Part shown: one piece after another, positions 1 through 6,020 of the stretch | How the letters are laid out: each line of letters starts with the position of its first letter | Position numbering within the stretch: the stretch's first letter is position 1 | DNA from: JACDBD01 sp050743385 | GTDB taxonomy: Bacteria; Actinomycetota; Acidimicrobiia; IMCC26256; JACDBD01 | Reading direction: 5' to 3' | Assembly (NCBI GenBank): GCA_050743385.1 | Contig: JBOGFJ010000084.1 | Span: forward strand, 1 to 6,020 | Length of the DNA: 6,020 nt | Translations under genes and position numbers: made by a program | Notes under the pieces: model-generated | Databases searched by the model: none | What the model was told of the DNA's origin: nothing | Seen by the model: the letters and a program-made list of their open reading frames with translations, nothing else

Positions 1-673
1 GGGCGCCGCTGAGCTCGAGGTCGTCGCGGCGGCGGGGGTGGCGGAAACGGCGCAGACGGGCCGGCGGACGGGCGGGGTCGGCAGCCGCCTCGGGCGCGGG
101 CTCGGTCGCCTGCAGCCAGACCTTCACGAACCGGTGGACAGCAGTGATCGCGCTCAGTGCGACCATCACCCACAGCGCCGCGACCAGGACGTCGAACGCC
201 AGCCCGATGGCCAGGAGCACGAGGCGCTCGGCCCGCTCCATGAGCCCACCCTTGGCGGAGAAGCCGAGCCCCTCGCCCTTGGCCCGCTCGTACGAGATCA
301 GCATCGACAGTGCCATCGCCGCGAACGCGAGCATCGGGAGATAGGCGCTCTCGCCGGCGAGGAACCATGCCACCCCACCGAGGAGCACGGCGTCGGAGAC
401 CCGGTCGACCACCGAGTCGAAGAACGCACCCCGGGGGCTCGCCTTGCCGCTGTGGCGGGCAAGACTCCCGTCGAGGATGTCGGGCAGCCCGGTGAGGACG
501 ACGCCGACGACGGCCAGGCCGAGACGACCATTGGCGATCAGGAAGGCGGTCGCGACCGAGAACACCAAGCCCACGACCGTGAGGACGTCGGGGTCGACGC
601 GAGCGCGGTGCAGGCCCTTGCTGACGGGTTCGAGGCCACGCTCGACCCTGCCGCGCCAGCGTCCGTCGAGCAT
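1..673 (-). CDS. pgsA: CDP-alcohol phosphatidyltransferase, phosphatidylinositol-phosphate synthase-like (partial, C-terminus off left edge)
   Basis: Integral membrane enzyme that transfers a phosphatidyl group from CDP-diacylglycerol to an alcohol. 224 residues are visible without a stop. The family signature D-x2-D-G-x2-A-R-x8-G-x3-D-x3-D is complete: D65, D68-G69, A72-R73, G82, D86, D90. These acidic residues bind the metal and CDP group. Hydrophobic helices surround it (about 29-47, 50-64, 93-106, 111-126, 150-178). Downstream features, ISYERAK (126-132), ERAER (146-150) and ITAVHRFVKVW (176-186), match what I recall of mycobacterial PIP synthase (Rv2612c) better than PGP synthase, and the neighbouring thrS and HIT genes agree. 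Inositol phosphate is therefore the likely acceptor, by inference. The tail after residue 187 is rich in Ala, Pro and Arg and probably cytosolic. The ATG at 673 has AAGGA eight bases upstream, and no in-frame start lies just before it. Family certain; acceptor likely. Confidence 0.9.
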   Translation of the reverse strand, partial: MLDGRWRGRVERGLEPVSKGLHRARVDPDVLTVVGLVFSVATAFLIANGRLGLAVVGVVLTGLPDILDGSLARHSGKASPRGAFFDSVVDRVSDAVLLGGVAWFLAGESAYLPMLAFAAMALSMLISYERAKGEGLGFSAKGGLMERAERLVLLAIGLAFDVLVAALWVMVALSAITAVHRFVKVWLQATEPAPEAAADPARPPARLRRFRHPRRRDDLELSGA

Positions 674-725
674 GTCCGCGATCCTTCCGCCGCCGCGCCG
701 GTCCGACGCCTTCGCGACGCCTCCG

Positions 726-734
726 ACGATAACA
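726..734 (-). promoter_or_regulatory. Possible extended -10 promoter of the phosphatidyltransferase gene
   Basis: On the minus strand this reads TGTTATCGT, a TGn extension followed by a TAnnnT hexamer (726-731). It would start a transcript near 719 with a leader of about 45 bases, containing the AAGGA site before the ATG at 673. No convincing -35 element is seen, which extended -10 promoters can tolerate. The EF-G-like gene on the other strand blocks read-through from thrS, so a promoter is needed in this gap. The assignment is by eye only. Confidence 0.35.
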
Positions 735-777
735 CCTGCCCCCCGAGGCGCCGGGCAGCATGCACGGCCGCGCTGCG

Positions 778-783
778 TAGAAT
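778..783 (+). promoter_or_regulatory. Possible -10 element for the EF-G-like gene
   Basis: TAGAAT fits the TAnnnT pattern and lies about 43 bases before the GTG start. A transcript would begin near 790 with a leader of about 35 bases. No good -35 hexamer is visible at the usual distance. Together with the minus-strand candidate at 726-734 this would make 674-825 a compact divergent promoter region. Confidence 0.3.
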
Positions 784-808
784 CCGTCTTCCAGTCACAC
801 GCGACCAG

Positions 809-829
809 ATGATCGGGGGGAGCGCGTGA
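809..829 (+). other. Six-codon leader ORF ending on the EF-G-like start codon
   Basis: An ATG at 809 opens a reading frame of six codons (MIGGSA) whose TGA stop overlaps the GTG start of the next gene as GTGA (826-829). The G-rich stretch that probably serves as ribosome binding site for the EF-G-like gene lies inside it. No Shine-Dalgarno sequence precedes this ATG. A short upstream ORF with a stop on the next start could couple or tune translation, but an arrangement this short can easily arise by chance. Confidence 0.15.
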
Positions 830-2862
830 AGACGTTTCCGTCGGAGAAAATCCGCAACGTCGCGCTGGTGGGCCACGGCGACTCGGGGAAGACCACCCTG
901 GCCGAGGCGCTGCTGTTCGTGGCGGGCGCGATACCGCGCCGGGGTCGGGTCGAAGACGGCAACACCGTCTGCGACTTCGACCCCGAGGAGGCGCGGCGCA
1001 GCATCTCGGTGTCGCTGGCGATGGCTCCGTTCGAGCACGACGGGCACAAGGTCAACGTCATCGACACGCCCGGATACGCCGACTTCGTCAGCGACGTCGC
1101 CGCCACGCTTCGTGCGGTTGACCTTGCGATCTTCGTCGTGTCGGCGGTCGAGGGTGTGGAGGTGCAGACCGAGGTCGCCTGGCGCCTGGCGGAGGAGCGC
1201 GGGATCCCCCGCGCCGTGTTCGTCAACAAGCTCGACCGCGAGCGCGCCTCGTTCACCCGGACGCTCGACGACCTCAAGGCGAAGTTCGGCACCGGCATCG
1301 CGCCGCTCGAGCTCCCGATCGGTGAGGAGGGCTCGTTCCGGGGCGTGATCGACCTGCTCAGCGACACCGCGGTGACGTACGAGAGCGACAGCGGCAAGGG
1401 CACCCCAGGGCCCGTTCCCGACGACATGGCGTCGGAGGAGCACGCGGTCCACGACGCGCTCGTCGAGGGCATCGTCGTCGCCGACGACGACCTCATGGAG
1501 CGCTACCTCGACGACGAGAAGATCGAGGTCAAGGAGCTGGAGCACGGGCTGGCGAAGGGAATCGCCGAGGCAAGCGTGTTCCCGGTGCTGTGCGGCAGCG
1601 CGACCAAGCCGATCGGCGTCGACCGTCTCGCCCGCTTCCTCGTGGAGGAGAGCCCGGCGCCGGCGTTCGCCGACAGTCCGGGCGACGCCCCGCCCGTGGC
1701 GTTCGTGTTCAAGACGGTCGTCGACCCCTATGTCGGGCGCGTGAACCTCTTCAAGGTGCTGCAGGGCACCGTGAAGACCGATGCCCATCTCGTCAACAGC
1801 CGCACGATGGCCGACGAGCGCCTCCACCAACTCTCGACGATGCGGGGCAAGGAGCAGGAGACCGCCTCCGAAGTGCCGGCGGGCGACATCGCCGCCGTCG
1901 CCAAGCTCAGCGACACGACGACCGGTGACGTGCTCGGCGCCCGCGGCGCCGAGATCGACGTCGAGCCGTTCTCGGTTCCCGAGCCGGTGCTTGCCGTCGC
2001 CATCCTCCCGAAGTCGAAGGGCGATGAAGACAAGCTCGCGACCGCCCTGCACAAGCTCCAGGATGAAGACCCGGCGCTCCGGGTGGAGCGCAACGCCGAG
2101 ACCAAGCAGACGCTGCTCCGGGGTATGGGTGAGACCCATGTGTCGATCGCGCTCGAGAAGCTGCACCGGAAGCTGGGCGTAGAAGTCGTCACCGAAGACC
2201 TGAAGGTGCCCTACCGCGAGACGATCACCCACACGGCCGAGGCGGAAGGCAAATACAAGAAGCAGACCGGCGGCCACGGTCAGTTCGGCGTGGCGTTCGT
2301 GCGGGTGCAGCCACTCGAGCGCGGCGCCGGCTTCGAGTTTGTCGACAGCATCGTGGGCGGTGCCATCCCGCGCCAGTTCATCCCCGCGGTCGAGAAGGGC
2401 GTCGTCGAGACGATGCAGAACGGCGGCATGTTCGGCTACCCGGTCGTCGACGTGCAGGTGGAGTGCTACGACGGGAAGTACCACTCGGTCGACTCCTCCG
2501 AGATGAGCTTCAAGATGGCGGGCTCACTCGGGTTCAAGGAGTCGATGGCGAAGGCGGGACCGATCCTGCTCGAGCCGATCAGCGAGCTCGTCGTCACCGC
2601 GCCCGAGGCGAATCAGGGCGACCTCATGGGCGACCTCAACTCGAAGCGGGGCCGGATCCAGGGCGCGAGCTCCGTCGGCAACGGCGAGGTGGAGATCGTT
2701 GCCATGGTGCCGACGTCAGAGGTGCTCCGCTACGCGATCGACCTGCGCTCGATGACGGGGGGTCGAGGCCACTTCCAGCTGACCCACTCGCACTACGACC
2801 CCGTGCCGGCGCACCTGGTCGACAAGCTCACCGCCACCGCCGAGCCCGCGAGGGCGGGCTAG
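826..2862 (+). CDS. fusA2: Elongation factor G-like GTPase (EF-G2 type)
   Basis: Cytosolic translational GTPase of 678 residues with the full EF-G architecture: G domain about 1-265, domain II about 288-375, domain III about 385-460, domain IV about 461-580, domain V about 583-665. Nucleotide-binding motifs are clear: GHGDSGKT (16-23), DTPGY (80-84), NKLD (134-137) and GSA (257-259). The domain IV segments KKQTGGHGQFG (478-488) and HSVDSSEMSFK (553-563) are EF-G-like. It is not the main EF-G. The first loop is GHGDSGKT rather than the usual AHIDAGKT, switch I is short and reads EARRSIS (55-61, Ser61 where EF-G has Thr), and Tyr84 replaces the catalytic His. These traits fit the EF-G2 group, one mycobacterial member of which is reported to bind nucleotide without ribosome-stimulated GTPase activity. 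GTG start with GGGGGGAG just upstream. No rpsL, rpsG or tuf genes lie nearby. The symbol follows mycobacterial usage. Confidence 0.93.
   Translation: MKTFPSEKIRNVALVGHGDSGKTTLAEALLFVAGAIPRRGRVEDGNTVCDFDPEEARRSISVSLAMAPFEHDGHKVNVIDTPGYADFVSDVAATLRAVDLAIFVVSAVEGVEVQTEVAWRLAEERGIPRAVFVNKLDRERASFTRTLDDLKAKFGTGIAPLELPIGEEGSFRGVIDLLSDTAVTYESDSGKGTPGPVPDDMASEEHAVHDALVEGIVVADDDLMERYLDDEKIEVKELEHGLAKGIAEASVFPVLCGSATKPIGVDRLARFLVEESPAPAFADSPGDAPPVAFVFKTVVDPYVGRVNLFKVLQGTVKTDAHLVNSRTMADERLHQLSTMRGKEQETASEVPAGDIAAVAKLSDTTTGDVLGARGAEIDVEPFSVPEPVLAVAILPKSKGDEDKLATALHKLQDEDPALRVERNAETKQTLLRGMGETHVSIALEKLHRKLGVEVVTEDLKVPYRETITHTAEAEGKYKKQTGGHGQFGVAFVRVQPLERGAGFEFVDSIVGGAIPRQFIPAVEKGVVETMQNGGMFGYPVVDVQVECYDGKYHSVDSSEMSFKMAGSLGFKESMAKAGPILLEPISELVVTAPEANQGDLMGDLNSKRGRIQGASSVGNGEVEIVAMVPTSEVLRYAIDLRSMTGGRGHFQLTHSHYDPVPAHLVDKLTATAEPARAG
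2843..2860. terminator. Perfect GC-rich hairpin at the convergent gene junction, possible bidirectional terminator
   Basis: AGCCCGC (2843-2849), loop GAGG, GCGGGCT (2854-2860) form a perfect seven-base-pair stem. The right arm includes the first base of the EF-G-like stop codon (TAG, 2860-2862). The membrane-protein gene from the other strand ends in the same CTAG (stop 2859-2861), so the hairpin also overlaps its end. There is no T-tract on either side, so this is not a textbook intrinsic terminator. Actinobacteria often use such U-poor hairpins. There is no other room for a terminator between the two genes. Confidence 0.5.
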
Positions 2863-3347
2863 GCGTCCGCCGCCAGTCCGTACTTCGACCAGTCCTCGGG
2901 GTTGGGCTCGGTGTAGTCGCCGAGGACGTGACCGTCGACGGCGTCGAGCTCGACCAGCCCCCGCATCGACGGCGGCTCGTCGGCGCTGTAGAGGAGGATG
3001 CGCCACGCCGGGCGGCTGCGTAGTCCTCGCCACGCGAGCTGGGCCGAGGCGTGTCCCACGGGGAAGCCCACCGTCCGGCTCGCTACCAGGAGCGCCTCGG
3101 TCTCGTCGACCACCAGGTTCCACGCGGTGGCGAAGTGGTACGCGGACACGACGGCGAGGATGGCGGCGGCCAGCAGCAGACCGGCGTTCTCCGTCGCTAC
3201 CCAGCCGCCGACGCAGACCAGCGCGACGAGCGCGTACATCGCACCGGGGATACGGCGGCGGGTGATATTGGGGAAGACGGAGGGACCGACGAAGGCGGTG
3301 ACGTCGAGGTCTTCCGGGAGCGTGTCGCCGTGCTGCTGCTCGCTCAC
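2859..3347 (-). CDS. Small membrane protein of unknown function, coupled to the HIT gene
   Basis: I do not recognise a named family. The 162-residue protein has a soluble acidic N-terminus (1-28), a basic patch TRRR (29-32), two hydrophobic segments in close succession (about 35-51 and 55-72) and a soluble C-terminal part (about 78-162). The basic patch suggests both ends face the cytoplasm, with a hairpin in the membrane. The C-terminal part alternates short hydrophobic strands with charged turns, which would suit a small beta-rich domain, and ends in an acidic, Trp- and Tyr-containing stretch. I chose the GTG at 3347 because it overlaps the HIT stop codon as GTGA, the usual mark of translational coupling; a TTG at 3356 would add three residues. 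Being third in the thrS-HIT operon suggests co-expression but not a function. It converges on the EF-G-like gene with a four-base overlap. Confidence 0.75.
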   Translation of the reverse strand: MSEQQHGDTLPEDLDVTAFVGPSVFPNITRRRIPGAMYALVALVCVGGWVATENAGLLLAAAILAVVSAYHFATAWNLVVDETEALLVASRTVGFPVGHASAQLAWRGLRSRPAWRILLYSADEPPSMRGLVELDAVDGHVLGDYTEPNPEDWSKYGLAADA

Positions 3348-3841
3348 TGCGGCCAAGCCTCGCGCAGCTTCTGCCAGCTGGTGCGCAGGTCCTCGGGGAG
3401 CACGCGGGCCTCGGCGACGGTCGTCATGAAGTTCGTGTCACCATTCCAGCGCGGCAGGGCGTGGAAGTGGACGTGACCGGGAATGCCGGCGCCGGCGGCG
3501 CGCCCGAGATTGACGCCGATGTTGAGGCCGTCGGGACGATACGCGCGCTTCAGGGCGGCACTGCCGTGCTGGATCATCGTCATGAGCGCGGTCGCCTCCT
3601 CGGGACGCAGGCCCTCGAGATCAGCTTCGTGGCGCCGGGGGGCGAGCATGATGTGGCCCGACACGTACGGATAGGCGTTCATGACCGCGAACACGAGCTC
3701 GTCGCCCCCCACGACGAGCGCCTCCTCGGGATCGGCGGCCGCCAGCGCGCAGAAGAGGCAGTCGCCGGTGCCTTCGGGCTCCTGCGTGACACCCTCGATG
3801 TACGCGAACCGCCAGCCCGCCCAGATCCGATCGAGGCTCAT
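3344..3841 (-). CDS. HIT-domain protein, probable Ap4A phosphorylase/hydrolase
   Basis: Cytosolic nucleotide-binding enzyme of 165 residues. The histidine triad is HVHFHA (123-128) with His125 as the expected nucleophile, followed by LPRWNGDTNF (129-138). That PRW-GD-NF pattern matches my recollection of the actinobacterial Ap4A phosphorylase group (Rv2613c). C28-x2-C31 and the start LDRIWAGWRFAYI (3-15) are also typical of this group; the HIT fold runs about 45-145. The likely substrate is diadenosine tetraphosphate, a by-product of aminoacyl-tRNA synthetases, so lying ten bases downstream of thrS makes functional sense. The ATG at 3841 has GGAG five bases upstream, and the reading frame further upstream lies inside thrS and does not look like protein. 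Its stop overlaps the next gene as GTGA. Phosphorylase versus hydrolase activity cannot be settled from sequence. At 165 residues it is shorter than the mycobacterial protein, as I recall that length, mainly at the N-terminus. Confidence 0.92.
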   Translation of the reverse strand: MSLDRIWAGWRFAYIEGVTQEPEGTGDCLFCALAAADPEEALVVGGDELVFAVMNAYPYVSGHIMLAPRRHEADLEGLRPEEATALMTMIQHGSAALKRAYRPDGLNIGVNLGRAAGAGIPGHVHFHALPRWNGDTNFMTTVAEARVLPEDLRTSWQKLREAWPQ

Positions 3842-3851
3842 CCATCTCCGC

Positions 3852-5819
3852 TCATGCTCGCTCGGCGACCTCCGCCGCGAGCCGGTCGAGAAAGTCGTCG
3901 ACGCGCACGCCGCGCTCCGGGTGGTCGCTGCCGCGCCGGTTGACGCCGACCGTGCCCGCCTCGGCGTCCTCGTCACCCACGACGAGCACGTGGGGCACCT
4001 TCTGCTGCTTGGCGTGCCTCACTCGTGCACCCAGGGAGTCGCGAGAGGCGTCGACCATCTCGGCGCGGTACCCCTCGGCCCCGAGCCGGTCGACGAGGCG
4101 GAACGCGTAAGCGTCGTGACGGTCGGCTACCGGGAGCACCACCACCTGGACGGGCGCGAGCCAGGTCGGGAACGCGCCGGCGTAGTGCTCGAGGAGGATG
4201 GCGAAGAACCGCTCGACCGAACCGAAGAGTGCCCGGTGGATCACGTGCGGCCGCTGGCGCGTGTTGTCGGTGGCGACGTACTCGAGATCGAAGCGGGGCG
4301 GGAACTGGAAGTCGACCTGGATCGTCGACATCTGCCAGCGCCGGCCGATTGCGTCGCGCACATGCACGTCGATCTTGGGCGCGTAGAACGCACCCTCGCC
4401 CTCGGCGACGACGTATGGCAACCCGCTCGCCTCGATCGCACCGCGGAGCGCTTCGGTCGCGACGTCCCAGTCGGCAGGGTCGCCGACGTACTTGTCGGGT
4501 CGCGTGGCGAGCTCGGCTTCGAAATCGACGAGCCCGAACGTGCGCAGGAGGCGGAGTACGAACGCGAGCAGGCTGGCGAGCTCGTCCTGCAGCTGCTCGG
4601 GCGTGCAGAAGATGTGGCTGTCGTCCTGGGTGATCCCGCGGACTCGCGTGAGGCCGTGGAGCACACCCGACCGCTCGAAGCGGTAAACGGTTCCGAACTC
4701 GAAGAGCCGCAGCGGCAGTTCGCGGTAGGAGCGCTGTCGTGCCCGGTAGATGAGCATGTGCGCCGGGCAGTTCATGGGCTTCGGGTAGTACGTCGCCCCT
4801 TCCATCTCCATCGGGGGGTACATGCCCTCGGCGTACCACTCGAGATGACCGGAGATCTCGAACAACGCCGCCTTGGCGATGTGCGGTGTCCACACGAACT
4901 CGTAGCCGGCGGCCTCGTGCTCGGCGCGCGAGTAGTCCTCCATGAGCTTGCGTACCATCGCGCCCTTCGGATGGAAGACGGGCAGTCCGCCGCCGATCTC
5001 GGGCGGGAACGAGAAGAGGTCGAGCTCGGTGCCGAGCTTGCGGTGGTCGCGTCGCTCCGCCTCCTCGAGCTGGTGCAGATGCTCGGCGAGCGCGGCCTGC
5101 GACTCCCACGCCGTGCCGTAGACGCGCTGGAGCATCGGGCGCTGCTCGTCTCCCCGCCAGTACGCGCCCGCGACACTGGTGAGCTTGAACGCTCCCAGCC
5201 GCTTGGTCGACGGGACGTGCGGGCCCCGGCACAGGTCGACGAACGGCTCGGCGCCGTCGCGCGGATTCCGGTAGACGGAGATGACGTCGCCCTCACCGAC
5301 TTCCGCCTCGTCACCCCGGTCGACCCGGTTGATGATCTCGACCTTGTACGGCTGCTCGTCGAACAGGGCGAGGCCCGTTTCGCGTGAGACCTCCTCGCGT
5401 TGGAAGGGCTGGTCGGCGGCGACGATGTCGCGCATCCGCGCTTCGATCCGATCGAGATCGTCCTCGGTGAAGTGGGCACCGTCGGGGAGCTCGAAGTCGT
5501 AGTAGAAGCCGTCGGCGATCGCGGGCCCGATGGCGTACTTCGCCCCGGGGAAGAGATCGGTGACCGCTTGGGCCATGACGTGCGCCGTCGAGTGCCGGAG
5601 CACCTCGCGACCCTCCGGCGAGTCGGCCGTGATGATGCCGACCTCGGCGTCGTGCGTGATCGGACGCCCGAGGTCGTACCAGTCGCCGTCGACGCGCGCG
5701 ACGAGCGCCGCCTTGGCCAGACCCTTCCCGATCGATGCCGCGATCTCGCCCGCCGTCGCGCCCAGGTCGTACTCGCGCTGCGAACGGTCGGGCAACGTGA
5801 TCGTGATCCGGTCGGCCAT
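3852..5819 (-). CDS. thrS: Threonyl-tRNA synthetase
   Basis: Attaches threonine to tRNA-Thr in the cytosol. The 655-residue protein is full length (the E. coli enzyme has 642). It begins with a TGS domain (about 1-62). The editing domain follows with HSTAH (76-80) and LCRGPH (196-201), giving the expected ligands H76, H80, C197 and H201 for removal of mischarged serine. The class II catalytic core runs about 265-550. Its zinc ligands are C351 in MNCPAH, H402 in DDSHIF and H528 in IHRA, all shifted by 17 from E. coli. Motif 2 contains R380 and the SGVLHGL segment, and motif 3 contains R537. The anticodon-binding domain is about 555-650. No key residue is missing. The ATG at 5819 begins the TGS domain directly; the frame stays open upstream to 6005, but those codons show no family similarity. 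GGAG abuts the start with no spacer. Lead gene of the thrS-HIT-membrane protein operon. Confidence 0.98.
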   Translation of the reverse strand: MADRITITLPDRSQREYDLGATAGEIAASIGKGLAKAALVARVDGDWYDLGRPITHDAEVGIITADSPEGREVLRHSTAHVMAQAVTDLFPGAKYAIGPAIADGFYYDFELPDGAHFTEDDLDRIEARMRDIVAADQPFQREEVSRETGLALFDEQPYKVEIINRVDRGDEAEVGEGDVISVYRNPRDGAEPFVDLCRGPHVPSTKRLGAFKLTSVAGAYWRGDEQRPMLQRVYGTAWESQAALAEHLHQLEEAERRDHRKLGTELDLFSFPPEIGGGLPVFHPKGAMVRKLMEDYSRAEHEAAGYEFVWTPHIAKAALFEISGHLEWYAEGMYPPMEMEGATYYPKPMNCPAHMLIYRARQRSYRELPLRLFEFGTVYRFERSGVLHGLTRVRGITQDDSHIFCTPEQLQDELASLLAFVLRLLRTFGLVDFEAELATRPDKYVGDPADWDVATEALRGAIEASGLPYVVAEGEGAFYAPKIDVHVRDAIGRRWQMSTIQVDFQFPPRFDLEYVATDNTRQRPHVIHRALFGSVERFFAILLEHYAGAFPTWLAPVQVVVLPVADRHDAYAFRLVDRLGAEGYRAEMVDASRDSLGARVRHAKQQKVPHVLVVGDEDAEAGTVGVNRRGSDHPERGVRVDDFLDRLAAEVAERA

Positions 5820-5829
5820 CTCCGTGGCG

Positions 5830-5838
5830 ACGATACCA
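5830..5838 (-). promoter_or_regulatory. Possible extended -10 promoter of thrS
   Basis: The minus strand reads TGGTATCGT, the same TGnTATCGT pattern seen before the phosphatidyltransferase gene. If used, transcription would start near 5823, leaving a leader of only about four bases before the ATG at 5819. That would be a nearly leaderless mRNA, which would explain why the GGAG touching the start codon has no proper spacing. No -35 element is evident, and transcription could instead begin further upstream. Confidence 0.3.
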
Positions 5839-5879
5839 GCGCGCCCTCGCGGCTCCTGAGTGGTTTGGTCACGCGCTGA

Positions 5880-5895
5880 ACGGCTCGGTTGCCGT
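5880..5895 (-). terminator. Weak hairpin after the upstream gene
   Basis: On the minus strand ACGGC and GCCGT pair into a five-base stem around a six-base loop, 12 bases after the stop codon of the upstream gene. There is no T-tract and the stem is short, so terminator function is only a possibility. No T-box or other tRNA-sensing leader features could be recognised in 5820-5907, and the gap seems too short for one. Confidence 0.2.
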
Positions 5896-5907
5896 CCGAT
5901 CGCGCGG

Positions 5908-6020
5908 TCAGCCGCCGCGACTCGGCTCCACCGGACGTCCCAGATCGAGGCCGAGAAGGGCGGCCAGCTCGCGCAGCACGACCGGGGCGGTCGCGTCGGA
6001 GCCACCCGAGAGCACGGCGC
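5908..6020 (-). CDS. C-terminal end of an unidentified gene (partial)
   Basis: A reading frame on the minus strand enters from the right edge and ends at a TGA (5908-5910). The 36 visible residues run SGGSDATAPVVLRELA, then ALLGLDLG, and finish with a short polar tail. Codons carry G or C in the third position at nearly every site, as in the neighbouring genes, and the middle would form an amphipathic helix, so this looks like real coding sequence. The fragment is too short for me to name the protein. It lies 88 bases upstream of thrS on the same strand and could be co-transcribed with it. Confidence 0.55.
   Translation of the reverse strand, partial: AVLSGGSDATAPVVLRELAALLGLDLGRPVEPSRGG

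Noticed and set aside
755..776. GCAGC/GCTGC inverted repeat in the divergent promoter region
   Set aside because: Only five base pairs around a 12-base loop; expected by chance in DNA this rich in G and C.
38..829. A 263-residue open frame on the plus strand opposite the phosphatidyltransferase gene
   Set aside because: The opposite strand holds an exact CDP-alcohol phosphatidyltransferase signature. This frame gives a charged, repetitive product without domains.
538..2484. A 648-residue open frame on the minus strand across the EF-G-like gene
   Set aside because: It is an antisense shadow caused by the G/C-rich third codon positions of the EF-G-like gene. Its product is low in complexity, rich in Arg, Leu, Val and His, with no recognisable domain, and it runs into the start of the phosphatidyltransferase gene in another frame.
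3842..3976. A 45-residue N-terminal extension of the HIT protein
   Set aside because: It lies inside the conserved anticodon-binding end of thrS. The residues are Arg- and Ser-rich shadow sequence, and the ATG at 3841 has a good ribosome binding site.
3681..5387. A 568-residue open frame on the plus strand across thrS and HIT
   Set aside because: Antisense shadow of two confidently identified genes. The translation shows only composition bias (Glu, Arg, Val, Leu) and no family motif.
5820..5907. T-box or other riboswitch before thrS
   Set aside because: The gap is only 88 bases, with no recognisable T-box sequence and no strong alternative stem pair.
5820..6005. A 62-residue N-terminal extension of ThrS
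   Set aside because: The frame is open but overlaps another coding tail in a different frame at 5908-6005. The extension does not resemble ThrS, and the TGS domain begins at the ATG at 5819.

Overview
The window is strongly GC-rich (roughly two thirds or more G+C by eye) and densely packed with genes, which points to a high-GC actinobacterium. The best clue is gene content and order. A threonyl-tRNA synthetase (thrS), a HIT-family Ap4A phosphorylase-like protein and a CDP-alcohol phosphatidyltransferase that resembles phosphatidylinositol-phosphate synthase lie on the minus strand in the same order as Mycobacterium tuberculosis Rv2614c-Rv2613c-Rv2612c. The sequences are clearly not mycobacterial, so a deeper actinobacterial lineage (for example Acidimicrobiia-like) is possible, but this is inference.

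Layout from left to right: (1) 1-673, minus strand, a PIP-synthase-like phosphatidyltransferase running off the left edge; (2) 674-825, a divergent promoter region; (3) 826-2862, plus strand, an EF-G-like translational GTPase of the EF-G2 type; (4) a perfect GC-rich hairpin at 2843-2860 where two converging genes overlap in a shared CTAG; (5) 2859-3347, minus strand, a two-helix membrane protein of unknown function; (6) 3344-3841, minus strand, the HIT protein; (7) 3852-5819, minus strand, full-length ThrS; (8) 5820-5907, a short gap with a possible promoter; (9) 5908-6020, minus strand, the last 36 residues of an unidentified gene running off the right edge.

ThrS, HIT and the membrane protein form a tight operon read right to left: a 10-bp gap, then a 4-bp GTGA overlap. 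ThrS charges tRNA-Thr. Aminoacyl-tRNA synthetases also produce Ap4A, which the HIT protein probably degrades, so those two fit together. The EF-G-like gene lies on the opposite strand and separates this operon from the phosphatidyltransferase gene, which therefore probably has its own promoter.

Most of this is conserved housekeeping sequence. I see no phage, transposon, CRISPR, tRNA or rRNA gene and no clearly new system. The points most worth a second look are the hairpin built into the two stop codons, the EF-G-like gene splitting the conserved cluster, its tyrosine in place of the catalytic histidine, and the unknown membrane protein.
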